Positions 46,860 to 59,480 are shown, numbered from the stretch's first letter. The stretch is 64,000 bases of DNA from Phragmites australis (GCF_958298935.1 NC_084924.1:372001-436000); one strand, 5' to 3'. Notes: generated by a model not told the origin, from the sequence alone. Program-made: numbers and translations.

Positions 46860-47846
46860 ACATAGGAATGAGGAAGAATAAATTACATATATACTTGTAC
46901 AACATTCCAAACATATATGATGAGGACATCACTCTTTCGGATACACACACACCGAGTATTCCTCTAACAATAGGTCCATTGACACGAGCTCGTGCACGTC
47001 AACTAAATCATGAGGTGAGCTCGTTCCTTAGTGTTTCTTTATATTTTGATGAGGATAGGATGCTACTGAATAATTGTGATGTATTGTTACTTAGGAACAC
47101 GGGAGAAGAACAGCAAGGGCGCCTAAGCCAAGGTGGAGGTCCAATCAAGTTCGAGTCCGTTTCGGAGTCCAGGACCAGTCTGCACTAAAATCGTCGCCCA
47201 GGACGCATACGGACTCCGTTTTCGACGTTCTACACATGGTTGGAAAGCTAAGGAGATAATCTTTCCAACGGGACTGGTCTCATGTCCAAATTCTTTCTGA
47301 GTCAACAGAAATCATCGAAACAAGTGGACATCTAGAATCTGTCAGGTGCTACGCCACCATCTTTTGGGCCGTTGGGCCATGTATCGTGTTGGAGTCCATT
47401 AGGGACGCGTCCAGTGGTCCTTGGCCGACCCTAGTCTTTTATATACAGTAGCCGCCGCCCTAATTAGGGTTGGGTTTTGCTTAGATATTGATCTACACAC
47501 GAATTGTGAGATTTTCGCTCTTGTTTCGGACCGACTAGGCCGTCGCAAGTGTTTGTGGAATCCCAACTTCGAGTGCTTGAATTCTATTTGCAATATTTCA
47601 GATTGCATCTTCTACGTTCTTGCTTGTGTTCTCGGTACGCTTGCAGGGATTGAGCCTTCTTGGCGAGGTCAACCGGGCGACACGGTTGATAACCAACGGA
47701 GCTGTGGTGTCGTGATTGTAAGGGAGACAATCTGTTCGGGTCGAAGCCTTTGGATCATCAACGTCGAGTTCTCCATCCACCGACTTACCGCTACCTATCG
47801 GAAGATCAGGCCAACATTACTCATCAATATGCCTCCTAAATGAAAA
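46860..47846 (+). mobile_element. Ty3/gypsy fragment: end of polyprotein plus LTR-like sequence
   Basis: A frame at 46972-47013 reads GPLTRARARQLNHE, a C-terminal polyprotein signature of grass gypsy elements. It is followed by about 0.7 kb of non-coding sequence with phrases typical of the LTR of these elements (for example TACACATGGTTGGAAAGCTA) and a TATA-like TTTTATATACAG near 47437. An ATGCCTCC resembling a gag start occurs at 47829. The rest of the element is absent, and no target duplication was found. Confidence 0.55.
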
Positions 47847-47874
47847 AAAAATATAGCAGCCCATGCACTTTATA

Positions 47875-50800
47875 TCAAGTGTTTTGTAACAAAGGTGATG
47901 GCAGCTTACTCTTTGTTTTTCTCTGCCCAAGATTACAGAGAGCAACGGCAATTCTTGCACCGACAAGAGCATTGTTCTTAACAAGTGCAATATCTGAACA
48001 TCACTAAGGAGAACTTTCTTCAAATGAGGGGGAACTAGAAAAGGCATAAAGTTCATATGGTATTTTTCAACTCCAATAAGATAATTAGATTTTGTAAAGA
48101 TGCAAAGGCTGAATTGCAGCACATTTAAAATCTGTGGAATACAATAACTAAGTACCCAAAACTCAAAATTCTAGGTGCACGTGGATCAATTATCCTAAAA
48201 ACATATAGCATGGACCGAAACTGTTACACAACTAAAATTATAGGATACTGGCTTCCAAGGAAGATCCTCCGGTTAGTTCTTTTACTCTCTCGAGCATGAA
48301 GGGAGTGATCGCATTCCCTATTATCCTTTTATCCCCGAGAAACAGAGAGCGGAAATCATTAGGTATCATTTTTATATCATGGACAGAAGAGCAGATGATG
48401 ACTGTACTCTGCTTCCTTTAGAGCTTTCTGTACTGCAGACTCTATAACGTCCCCTGAAGCTACATGCTACTTGGGAATTGGCACTGCAATGAGAATACCA
48501 GGTCCTAGATGTAGATTCTTGTTTGCATCTGCACCAAGGTAGACTCAAATCAGAAATCCTCATAAATAATTAGTCTGCAGAAAACTCTAGACCCGCTAAC
48601 AACCAAGATTCTAATCAGTGCGGCAAGTACATCAAAGTACACAAGCTCACAAGTTAAACAGTTGAATGCGTGGGTTGCCATTGGAGTTGCGTAATGTGAT
48701 CAAGTTCTTCACAATAGAAGAATCCCAATCATTCTGCATGATGCCTACCGGTTTTAGATTTTATGGCGTATATAACTTGGAGCTATCTTATTACCCTGAC
48801 TGTAGATTTCAAATTGGGTACTGAATTTTAAAATTATTCCAAGTTAACACCAGGTAATATCTCTGTGAGATCAAGAAATCAAGATAACTCAGGGAATAGG
48901 CCAAGGTGGATCTGGTCATTACCAACAGCCCAATAATGTCTCATGAAAAATGCAAGAATGAACATAAAGAAAAAATATCGCAATTTGGTACTCACATATT
49001 ATTTTGGCACACTCTTCTAGAGAATCAACACGACATGGCGCCTGCATTAAGTAACATGTATAAATATATATTCAAACAGGAGGAACCCATCGGGTCTGCT
49101 TGGAATACAAGAATTTAGCAGGAATTTAACAAGAAACAATTCAACTCCCACAGGAATCTGGAAATTTTACCCACGCTCCAAACAGGACCTAGGTTAGTAT
49201 GTAGGTGTTCTGTGTCATTAAAATAGTACACCAGAGGAAAGTGCCAAATTACTGCAGGACCGATAAGGATATTACTCTACTGAAATTTTAGGGTTCGGGA
49301 TTTAGGGTAGAAACGGATTGTTTGCAAGAGGTCATGTTGCATAGCTGTGAAAAGGTCATGTTGCAGGACCGACAAGATATAACATAAGGCGCAGAAGAAC
49401 CAGAAAATCCTGTTAAGCTAAAGATAAATATAAAAGAGAATCATGATTTGCCTTAGCACTTAGCTGATAGAATATATGACATGGGCTGCACTTATTAATG
49501 CAGTTGAACAAGAAAAGGCTCATATGAGAAAGGCTTTTAAAAGTTGTGGCTTGAAAGCTTCAAGCTAGCTATTGTTAATGGTTGTGCTCTGACAAAACTG
49601 TACAAAAAAAGGAAAAAAATGTAAAGCAGCTTGCCAATCAGATCTTTCAAAGCTCACTATAGTCCATGTTCAAACCAAAACCATGTTGTCATGATGAACA
49701 ACCTAGAAGTGCAACTTTGGGTGCAGAAATCTAGAGTTAATTGCTTCATGTGCTATAAACCATACTAAACTAACACTGGCTCAGATGATAGCATTTGGCT
49801 CTTTCAACTGTCTATAAACCTTAATCTTCATTTGACCAGCAAAAGCTTCATACCAACTAAAAAGTATCTTAGAGAGGAAAAAAATATTTTACCTGAGATC
49901 CACTCATTTCTGTGAAGAAAGCAGGAAAATCATTGGTTCTGTAAGCAGTAACAGTTACCCCTTGAGTTTCCTGTCATGCAATCAGTTACGAATATCACAC
50001 GACTGAATACCAAAAACAGCATTGTACCTAGCACAGTGTATTGCCAAGACACACAAATTTTCTAATATAACTCGCATATTATGCATCACCTAACGACTTG
50101 GGCACCAAGCAACACAAGAGCATCTAACACCAGTGTGAACTTTGATTAAAAAGGTGACATCAGAATATTGAGTAGAAACATCAACATAAATATACTTTTG
50201 CAATACCGAACACCAATAAGTTGAGAACCATGTTGTTTTGGTTCCTCCCCAATTGAGTAAAGTACTGAAAAAAAAGAAAGAAAAAAAAAGAGGAAAAAGC
50301 TTCCAAGGCAACAGTGTTTTACTTTTCTTGAGTTAAGATGCTGGTGACAAAAATTGCATATGAACTAATCTAACTTTTTCAGCAACTTATTTTCAGTTCT
50401 TGTTTTCCTACTTTTTCAGAATCCGCTCTAGTTTGCACAGAGAAGTGGCATGCAATTTAGGTGACGACTTCATTCACTATTCGATAACAAAACCCTAAAA
50501 CCGATCCTTAATGGTAGATTGTCCAGTATCTAGCATCTTAACAACTAAAGAGGAAAACAATCCACATGAAAGTTCATTCTTTTCACAGATGAATCAGTTA
50601 TTTCATGGAGTGCAGATAATAAATATACCAGGTATTCAAGTGTTCTCGGTATGTCCAAAATGGACTTCATGCCCACTGAAATAACAGCCACAGGAGTCTT
50701 TCCAAGTTCAGTTAAGTCTGAGGAGATGTCCATGGCTGCACAAAAATGGTGACTACATCAATCCTTGCACACCTGTTTGTAGCTTTTGCATGGCTATCAA

Positions 50801-53800
50801 TACGGCATGAATGTGCTTGAGCAAGTCCATATGCTAATGAAGTTAACAGTGCACTCATGACAATGTGTTTTAGAAATCTGAAAAAAAGAGAGTAGATATT
50901 GTCATTAACTTTCAGCTTTCAGAGTTTAAATCCATCTATCCACAGATGACAAAACACCATCAACATCCTAAATTAACTAGAGGATCACAGAAAGCTGTGA
51001 AGACATGAGAGTGAAAGAACTAGATCATAAACAGTCAAGATGCAGCTATACACTTCCTGCCAAGTGTCAAAGAATACAAGTGTCAAAGAATACAGAGAAA
51101 TAAGGACTCCTCCTCCAATTCCCCCTGTTAATAAATTAGTATGCCAACCTCAATTTGGAAAGAGTTTAATTTATATAGAGCCATAAGTAGTTGGCATTAA
51201 CTAAAGATAATAGGTATGAACATGGAAATGCTATCAGATCAAGCTAAGATAAACATAGTGGCAGAAACTGTTGTTGCGCCATTGCCACCAGATGTGACCT
51301 GTCAATTAGAAGGAAAAAATATGGAAAGAAATAAAGATAGACATATGACTATTCGATTAAAAGATAAACACTGAGGGTGCACAGATCTAAACATCACGTA
51401 ACCAAGATTTGGCTGCTGTAATTCACGTCTTGCATTAAGGATTTCCATTGCTGCCATGGCAACAAGCAAGACAGATTATAGAGGCACGAGACATCTGAAT
51501 TGTTGCAGTGCCCTTTAGTGACCGTGTGACCTCAGAATGAATGGTTTTCAAATACTAAATTTCTAACAGTTTCTAGTGTGCAAGGTGAAAGGACATCATG
51601 ATGTCGCATATGGGGGGATGAATAGGCGTTTTCACAAAACTTCGCCTATTTTAATATTTGGTCTAAACTTGCAGCGAAAATGAACTAATAGATTTTTCAC
51701 AAGTGAAAAAACTAAATATACTAGACTCAACTAGTACACAATCACCCTAAACAAATGTGAATGTTACAATCCTAGTGTGTGACAAAGATTATGTAAATAT
51801 AGCAAGATAACTCTAATTTGAAATTCTAAAATTACTATTCATCAGAAGTTCCGGTTTTCAAAATTGAAAGTTCCGATCAATTCAAAACAACAGATTTCAG
51901 AATCACGAAATTAACTCTATGCACGTACGAATAAGCATACAAGCATAGATATCAAAGTAATACACAAGAGTAAGAAAATACAGAGATAAATAATTTGTAA
52001 CCGAAGTTCGGATATCCACTGATATCCTACGTCTCCGTTGAGAAAGCTCGGTCACACTTGAGCCAGATCTTTTTTAACAATTTTACTCACGAGGTTGCAC
52101 ATATGCACTCCTCGTCTCCACTATGGTCAGCTCTTCCTCCACTCCGGAGATAGTGAGTTTCGCAACCACTTTCGTACCTCCTCACAATCTTCACTTGAGG
52201 AGATCACTGGCAATCCACCATCGGACCGTCTAGGAGACGGTGGTCTCCAAGAGTAACAAACTCCTGAATTCGCACACGATCAACGCCGAGTGCTCAAACA
52301 CATGCAACCTATGCGGCAATCCGTGGGCTATCAAAGCATCACACCCTTACACACCTCTCTCTCTCTCTCTCTCTCTACTCACTAAGCCACCAAGACTTGA
52401 TTTTCACCAAATCTTGTTAGAGAGAAAAAGGAACACTCAAGGTGAAACATCAAGTTCAAAACACCTCACAAGAGCAGCACAAAGCCCTCTAAGCAACCAG
52501 CCATACGAAATGAGGCTAAGTGGTATTTATACCTCCACTCTAAAAAACTAGCCGTTGGGCATATTCTGTACTAATCGGAACTTCCGATCCTAAGAACCCC
52601 AACGGTCGGAAACTAACCGTTACAGCCTTTTTCCAGCACACATCGGAACTTCCAATGCTTAGATCGAAACTTTCGAATAGCAACAACCCCAACCAAGAGC
52701 CTAAGGCTTTGAGGATATCGGACAGTCCAATTTAAATCGAAACTTCCGACCAAAATATCAGAACTTCTGATTATAAACTAATTAGCAAACCGAGAGCCTC
52801 GGATTCCTAAAACACCGGAATTTTCGACTGACATCGGAACTCCCGACCTTACACATTGGAACTTCCGATTTCATTACAGCTGACACTCTGAAAACGGCGA
52901 TAACTTTTGATTCTGAAGTCAGATTTCGACGATTTTGAACTCTACAGGAAGCTTATTCAGAGGGCTACACATCCCTACTGAATTCATGATCTCAAACATA
53001 TTGATCAAAGCTAAAAATACTCCGAAGACCGATTCGGACACTTTCACCCATTGTCCAAAGCTTAATCCCCCAACATTAAACTAGGAACCACATGAAATAT
53101 ACCAAACACACACTAAGACTTGGCTACAACCACTTTTCACTACTAAGACCGACAACACAAAGGGTTAAATTTAAAACACATTTTAGATATTTTTGGACTC
53201 CTAAAGCGAACTCTCAACACAAACTCATCCCACACTAAGCAAATGGTTTGAGCACTCGACACAACAATCGAGCAACGCTTTTGACAGTCCCGCTTGATAG
53301 TACGGCTATCGATTCTATAATCCGGTCTCCCACCAAACTCCTTGAGACCAGTAAAACTAGAAAACATATTCTAGTTATACCTTTGTCTTGAGCAATCTCG
53401 TCGGACTTGACGAACACATCATCTAAGTCCCGATGCTTCTTGTAGCTCTTCAGAGCTCATCATCAACTCCTCTTCTCTTGATGACGATGATCATCCTCGC
53501 TTCCATTTTGATATACATTTGATCTTCCGAAAGCTTGATGAAGTTTACTTGATTGCTTTCTATGCACCAAGCATGAAAGACTTCTCTCTTTTCATCATCT
53601 TCATCCGATTCACCACTTAGGCATGAATCGCAAGCATCAAGCACACACGTTGTCCACTAAACTTGTCTTGATCTTACTTCTTCTAACTTGACGTATTGAA
53701 TACCTCAATTCAACTCATGCCATCTTATGAAACCTAACCTCAACTCATCCTCAAGCACAAAGCACATGAGTTAGTCCATAAAATCTAATTGATAATGTCA

Positions 53801-55049
53801 TACCTTTAGTTACTTGATCTCCAGGTAACTTAGCATTTTTTATTATTGTCAATCTTTTTAAACTTCTCTTTCATCTCATGAACATTACTAAGAGTTCAAT
53901 GATAGCGATGCATTTTTTTTAATCTCATGACATTCTTAAACGAATTCATGCTTCATTTCTTATGCATCTCCCACGAAATAATCCTAATAATAATTCTCAA
54001 CATAATTGTTAGTCCACAGGTATTGTCATCACTTAGAACTCATTCATCTTGATGCATATCTCTCCTCCATACATCACCTATGGAACAACCTAATAACAAT
54101 TCTTAACAACATTATTAATCCATAGATATTATTATTAATTACTAAAACCATACTTAAAGGTTAAATGCACTTTCACAAGGTACTCACCACATGTGCAATA
54201 TCCCTCCTAGCTGTCTTATGAAATTGTCTTCCACTTAGAGCCAATCTCTTCAATTGTTCGATGCTAAGGCCTATTTTCACGACAACAATGTTAAGGACAA
54301 ATGTAACCTTAAACACAACATTAGGAGGGCTTTGAGATAGAAATTTGGATAGCAGAAGGGTATGTTGTCAACCACATATATGATTCTACTTGATAAAGAG
54401 CTGTCAAATGAAGCAACATCGACATATGTGACTAAATGATTTGATGGCTTACATCTACCTATGGATCAGTGCTGCGAAGTTCGAACTTATGTGATGAGAT
54501 TGGACAGAGATTTGGTATTAGCTTGAGAAGAAGGAGCAAGTCAAGTTATCAGTCACACTGAGCTCCAGAGGTAGAGCTTTGCAACACAGAAGTTTGGTGT
54601 GTAATCCAATCTTCTCTTAACGAAAAGCAACTTATCGTGTTCAAGAGTCACTGACTACTTAAACGGATATCAGAAAAGTTAGATAATATAACCAGCAGTA
54701 ATTGAAGAAGCACAGAACTGACCAACATGTGGAGCTCCATCTAGAATGGCTATGGTGGCAGGAACAGCTCCATTCTCCCTCACGACGGCCTCCACCTCCA
54801 TAGTGGTCAGGAGATTCTTCGGGTAGGGCATACCTGGATGAAACGCCGCCAAGCGTTTTGGACTACTGATCAATATGCGCTCAAGAACATCGAACTCGTG
54901 TGCGCCGCGCCCAGGGGGGCAAAATGGGAATCGAAATGAAAAGGTAGAAGCTTACCGTGGTAGATGATGGTGAACTCAAGGGCAACGACCGCGCCGCCGC
55001 GCGCGAGGGCGGCTGCGACCTCCGGCGCCACCGTGACGCCCGTCGACAT
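47875..55049 (-). pseudogene. pseudouridine-5'-phosphate glycosidase (PUMY/YeiN type), inactivated
   Basis: Minus-strand exons: 55049-54956, 54833-54723, 54270-54188, 51298-51255, remnant 51149-51110, 50735-50629, 49970-49893, 49041-48996, 48528-48408, 48325-48249, 47993-47875. The family enzyme splits pseudouridine 5'-phosphate into uracil and ribose 5-phosphate. Conserved segments remain: [104 protein letters not shown]. Lesions: the exon with the GIP.FVTGGIGG motif has lost a base (in-frame TAA at 51130-51128), its acceptor and its 3' part (the HRHGE segment); exon 9 has a TAG at KEH (PIPK then stop); the conserved ALEST reads ALEFT. A 2.6 kb solo LTR sits in intron 3. Outer exons and splice sites are otherwise well kept, so decay looks recent. 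A functional copy elsewhere is expected. Confidence 0.85.
51586..54175 (-). mobile_element. 2,590-bp solo LTR in intron 3 of the PUMY pseudogene
   Basis: Ends TGAAAG..CTTTCA are inverted, and CAAGG is duplicated on both sides (51581-51585 and 54176-54180). Orientation is minus: the 3' LTR phrase GCCTATTCATCCCCCCATAT reads on that strand near the left end, and a TATA box (TATAAATA) reads at 52531-52524. It contains many CGGAACTTCCGA near-palindromes, a (CT)n run at about 52357-52377, and no gag-pol, so it is a solo LTR. It is related in style to the LTR at 14737-16668. Confidence 0.88.
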
Positions 55050-55443
55050 GGATCTTGGGAGTTGGGACAGGGACTGCAGCGACTGGAGGAGATGGACAGG
55101 AAGTGGTGTCGGCCGTCGGTTGCCGCTACACCAGAGGGGGAGAGAGACGGAGACGGACGGGGACTACGGCGGCGGTTTCCGCTTCCGCCTTCAGCCTCCG
55201 AAGGCGTAATCTCTTTCCAGCCCACCAGATCGGACGGTCCACAGATAAAGCTCACCGGCACAAACAATCTAGGCCGTCCAGTCCAGGTCAACCGACACGC
55301 TGTTCCGTAGGCGCTACGCCGCCGCCGTACGTAGCCGCAACAACTGGCTGGCGTGGGCTATAAATCCTTTGGAGACCCCCGGTCCCGTTCGTCTCCCTAT
55401 CGAAAGAAGCCGCCGCCGCCGCCGAGAGTCGAAGAAGGAAGAG
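55050..55443. promoter_or_regulatory. shared divergent promoter region of PUMY pseudogene and RPL8
   Basis: 394 bases separate the two start codons. On the plus side a site II-like TGGGCT (55354-55359) overlaps a TATA box CTATAAAT (55359-55366), a pairing common in ribosomal protein genes. A CG-rich leader follows. The minus-side promoter has no clear TATA. Confidence 0.6.
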
Positions 55444-56358
55444 ATGGGCCGCGTGATCCGTGCGCAGCGCAAGGGCGCGGCGGGGTCGGTGTTCAAGTCG
55501 CACACTCACCACCGCAAGGGCCCCGCCCGCTTCCGCGCGCTCGACGTCGGCGAGCGCAGCGGCTACCTCAAGGGCGTCGTCACCGACATCGTGCACGACC
55601 CCGGCCGCGGCGCGCCGCTCGCCCGCGTCACCTTCCGGCACCCCTTCCGCTACAAGCACCAGAAGGAGCTCTTCGTCGCAGCCGAAGGCATGTACACCGG
55701 CCAGTTCCTCTACTGCGGCCGCCGCGCCAACCTCTCTATCGGCAACGTCCTCCCGCTCGCAAACCTCCCCGAGGGAACCGTAGTCTGCAATGTCGAGCAG
55801 CACGTCGGCGACCGCGGCGCCCTCGCGCGCTGCTCCGGCGACTACGCCATCGTCATCAGCCACAACACGGACAGCGGCACCACCAGGTACGTAGGAGTAC
55901 GTACGTCATCTTTTCGATCTTACCATGCATGCATGCATGCATGCATTGACTTAATTAGTTGGCTGTTCAAATTGATTGATGATCTTTTGTCGATGCATGC
56001 ATATACATAATGCCGCAGGGTGAAGCTCCCATCTGGCGCCAAGAAGGTGCTCCAGAGCGGCTGCCGCGCCATGGTCGGTCAGGTCGCTGGCGGTGGCAGG
56101 ACCGAAAAGCCGATGCTCAAGGCCGGCAACGCTTACCACAAGTTCCGCGTGAAGAGGAACTGCTGGCCCAAGGTGCGCGGCGTGGCCATGAACCCTGTGG
56201 ACCATCCCCACGGGGGAGGCAACCACCAGCACATCGGCCACGCCTCCACCGTCCGTCGCGACGCTCCTCCCGGTGCCAAGGTTGGCTTGAGGGCAGCACG
56301 GAGGACCGGCAGGCTCACGGGGCAAGCTGCTGTAACCGCCGGCAAGTCTACGCTGTGA
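55444..56358 (+). CDS. RPL8: 60S ribosomal protein uL2 (L8)
   Basis: Two exons, 55444-55886 and 56019-56358, encode 260 residues, the usual length. The start [20 protein letters not shown] is diagnostic. The C-terminal region carries the invariant loop [17 protein letters not shown], containing the universal histidine that contacts the peptidyl transferase centre, and RNA-binding segments such as [20 protein letters not shown]. It is a core protein of the cytosolic large subunit, next to 23S/25S-like rRNA. The single intron is 132 bases, with a (CATG)n run at 55924-55946. Upstream site II-like and TATA elements fit a highly expressed ribosomal gene. The 5' open extension lacks an ATG, so 55444 is the start. 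Confidence 0.97.
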
Positions 56359-56993
56359 TGAGATGGCGAGCGCGTCGCAGTTTATCATATAGTATATGCT
56401 ATAGATATATTTGCTTTCTTAGTTAATTTATCTTTAATATATAGTCAAGGTTATTAGTTAAATTGAAGGGTCGCGATGCACACATCCCAACCAGGCCGGA
56501 TATGGATGCATGTGTGGTTTTGTTAGAGCATACACGTCCCGGAGTTTATACATTGATCTTCTCTTTAATTTCTGTTCAACTCTTGTGTAACATCATAATT
56601 TGGGGCGTCCTTTAATTTATTTACTTATTAAGTGAAGAGTTCGTTTTTTTGCTGATAAATGTTGATTTGGTCACCGTAGCTTCGTTAATTTGTTGATTTT
56701 CTATAGATAGCAGAGTGAGAATTATCGTTAATTGTCGCCACACGTGAAATATAATATTTCCACCAAATTGACATGGTGAAAACTCTTAGCCTCATTGCCA
56801 ACTTCTCATGCGGTATGAGATGGCAGTATAATAGTTGATCCTGAAAGCTAGAAAAACTGCAAGCTGCAGAAAGATTTTGAGGATCGATTTGCGAGCTACG
56901 ACTGACAGGAACGATCGATGCTATATAACTGGAGGACATTAGACATGCATGTAGATGCATGTGTGGTGAGAGGACTGAGGAGAATCTCAACAA
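56359..56993. other. RPL8 3' flank
   Basis: 3' UTR and AT-rich spacer, no gene seen. Confidence 0.4.
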
Positions 56994-57221
56994 CTAATCA
57001 ATCGATGTCGATCCCTGAATATATTTCTGCACAAGGCTGACTGCATCCATCTTTATGGAGCTGTACGCGGTGTGATCGATTATTCTAGCTTGGAGAGCTT
57101 TAGCTAATGGCTTCCCGGCCCCTTCCAACAAATAGCATATATTCTCCATCGTCCACTTCACCTCTGATCCTTCTTTGATGAGTCTTCTCGCCAAAGCGAG
57201 GCATCGATCCTTCCACCACCT
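56994..57221 (-). other. possible exon or gene relic, unrecognised
   Basis: The minus-strand frame is open for 75 codons to TAG and reads like protein (RWWKDRCLALARRLIKEGSE, VKWTMENICYLLEGAGKPLA). It has no ATG at its start and no partner exon that I could find. It might be the end of a lost gene. Family not recognised. Confidence 0.25.
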
Positions 57222-57328
57222 TCATCTCCTCTTCTAAATATATACTGCTGGTAGTGGTAGGACATCATTCATACGGCCGGCGTGCAGCTCCAAAAGCAAG
57301 CAAAGCACAGCTGGTGAGGCAGAGCAGC

Positions 57329-57775
57329 ATGTCGTCGTGGTTGCACTCCGACCGGAGGGGGGCTCGCTCCTGGAAGCGGAGCTGGACGGCGCGCGCGCTC
57401 TCCTCGTGCTCGCTCCCGCCGCCACGCCTGCTGGCCTTCTTCGCCATCGTCCTCTTCTTCCTCTCCGTGTCCGGGTACGTGGACTACAAGGCCATGGAGC
57501 GCCGCGCCGAGATCGGCGCCCGCGTCTTCGCCGCCCCGCTCGTCCTCACGGCCGCCTTCCTCCTCTTCGCCGCGCTCAGCTGGCGACGTAGGTACTGGAC
57601 CACGAGGGTCTACCGAGCGACAGCGACAGTGCCCGCAGCTGGATCTGCCACGTCGACGGCGGCGCCGTGGGGCGTGGCGGTGGCGGTGGTGGTGGTGCTG
57701 TTAATGGTGTCGTTCCAGTCCTCCGTCCACTCCATGTGGTTCAGGCCTCTCTGGGGCTCCGACTACTACTCCTAG
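57329..57775 (+). CDS. small membrane protein of unknown function
   Basis: A single exon gives 148 residues starting MSSWLHSDRRGARSWKRSW. A basic Arg/Lys/Ser-rich N-terminus (1-35) is followed by three hydrophobic segments at about 38-55 (LLAFFAIVLFFLSVSGYV), 70-87 (VFAAPLVLTAAFLLFAAL) and 117-133 (GVAVAVVVVLLMVSFQS). It ends VHSMWFRPLWGSDYYS, a C-terminal motif I recall from a small uncharacterised land-plant membrane protein family. Topology suggests a cytosolic basic N-terminus. The open frame extends upstream only without ATG, so 57329 is chosen. Function unknown. Confidence 0.75.
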   Translation: MSSWLHSDRRGARSWKRSWTARALSSCSLPPPRLLAFFAIVLFFLSVSGYVDYKAMERRAEIGARVFAAPLVLTAAFLLFAALSWRRRYWTTRVYRATATVPAAGSATSTAAPWGVAVAVVVVLLMVSFQSSVHSMWFRPLWGSDYYS

Positions 57776-58849
57776 GCGGCTAGGCCTGGGCTACCTGTCA
57801 GCTAGCAGCTAGTGATCGAGAGCCATGCATGCATGCTACTTGTCAAATTCATCGAGCTTCTTCCTCCTTCCCCAGCGGCTTAACTAAGCAGTACTGTACT
57901 TCTCATAGTATGAATTGAAAGATGTGCTATACCATCTGGTTTGATTTCCAAGTTAGATGTATGCTTGCTTATGTCTATACATAGCTGTGCGTACTGTGTT
58001 TTCAGTAACGTTGTGCATATATAACCTCTCGCGCGCCCTGTTTCAGAGGGATTAACATCAATCAGGCTTACATACGACAAGTACTGTATTTATCTAATTC
58101 CAAATACCACTCTAGCTAGTGGTATGTTTGCTTAGCATTGAAACGGATTATACTAGCCATAACAGTGTTTTTTGTGTGCCGAAGAGTGGGTTCATACGCA
58201 CTTATAACTGATTGTATGCAGCAAATTAATTCAAGAGAACTAACATTTGTCTCTTGGTACCATAGTCTACACGTGGGAACAAGGAAGCCATATTCTATCT
58301 CTATCCACATACGAATGTGGTGTACGTGCCTAGGGAGGTGCGCGTCTTAGTAATAATAATAATAATAATTAACTCCTTCTGTCTTTTGAAATTATGAACT
58401 TCCCTATTCTGCAAATGCCCCACTAAAGTTGTTTTTTGCTATTTACCCTTGGTCAAACAAAGGTCAAATACTACCAAAAAGTGTAAGAGACCATTATTTA
58501 TTTGTAAAACTAGCGATTTCAAGTAGTTATATTACCGACTAAGAACAATAACAAGTACAAAGCAGATGAATAACAACTATCTTTATTGCTCACATTCGTC
58601 TATGTACAAACCATTCCTTCTCTCGTATATATAGATTATCGGGAAAGGTTTCCAAATAATCCTGATTTGATATCAATCCACTTTCTTGGTTTCCAATCCA
58701 ATCGGCATGAAAGGGGGCACATAGGTTCACTACACGCACACAGCCGGCTGACACCTCATGAGGACTGGTTTTGTAACAAATTCCACCCGTTGGACACTCG
58801 GATGAAATATGCCTAGTTATCACCGTTACCAAAGAAAGGGTCAAATGTG
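57776..58849. other. intergenic spacer
   Basis: 3' flank of the small membrane protein gene and spacer with an (AAT)n run at about 58352-58371. No gene recognised. Confidence 0.4.
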
Positions 58850-59480
58850 ATGTGACAATTGGCGCTTAAAGCCATATGTGGTACAAGATATTGCAAACGG
58901 CTTTTGTAATTGTAGACGGTTTAACAAAAAAAAACCTTCTACAATGTCTATACGGATTTTTAGAAAAACCATAATCACTTAAAAAACTGCCTGCAATGTC
59001 AAGTTGTCTACACAATGTTGCAAATGGTTTTTCAAGAAAAAAACATGCATGAGATTAAAAACCATCTGGGATAACAAAAACCATCCGCAATTTAATCTAC
59101 ATGTTGCAAACAGATCTTCAAAACCATCTGGGATTGCACTCATCGCATACGGTTTCTTAAAAAGCCATTTGCAATATTCAATAAAAATTGTCTTTTTATC
59201 TTTTTAATTATGTTTAGTTTGCTATTGTGATTTGGTGGAGTGATACATCATGCCCATCCTTATCGCTAGTAATAAATTCAAAATTTTTGAAAACTTCTAG
59301 GTGACTTGTGATGATGTCAAAATAGTGCAAATTTCATTTTTCACAAGGGTTTTAAAAAATCTGAAAATTTTACTAGGGATAGATGTGGACATGAGATATC
59401 TCTCTACCAAATCTCAATGTCAAATGCATTTTTTTTGCAAGATATAAAAATAAATACTTAACTATTCATCGATGATTTTT
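58850..59480. mobile_element. CACTA-like subterminal repeat fragment
   Basis: Between about 58890 and 59180 variants of AAACCATCTGGGAT, AAACGGCTTTTGTAAT and TTGCAAATGG recur on both strands, the pattern of subterminal transposase-binding repeats in CACTA (En/Spm) elements. The following 250 bases have the AT-rich texture often seen next to such ends. CACTA termini and transposase are not present in the window. Confidence 0.5.

Noticed and set aside
54881..55291. 136-codon minus frame near the PUMY start
   Set aside because: Out of frame with the conserved first exon and low complexity.
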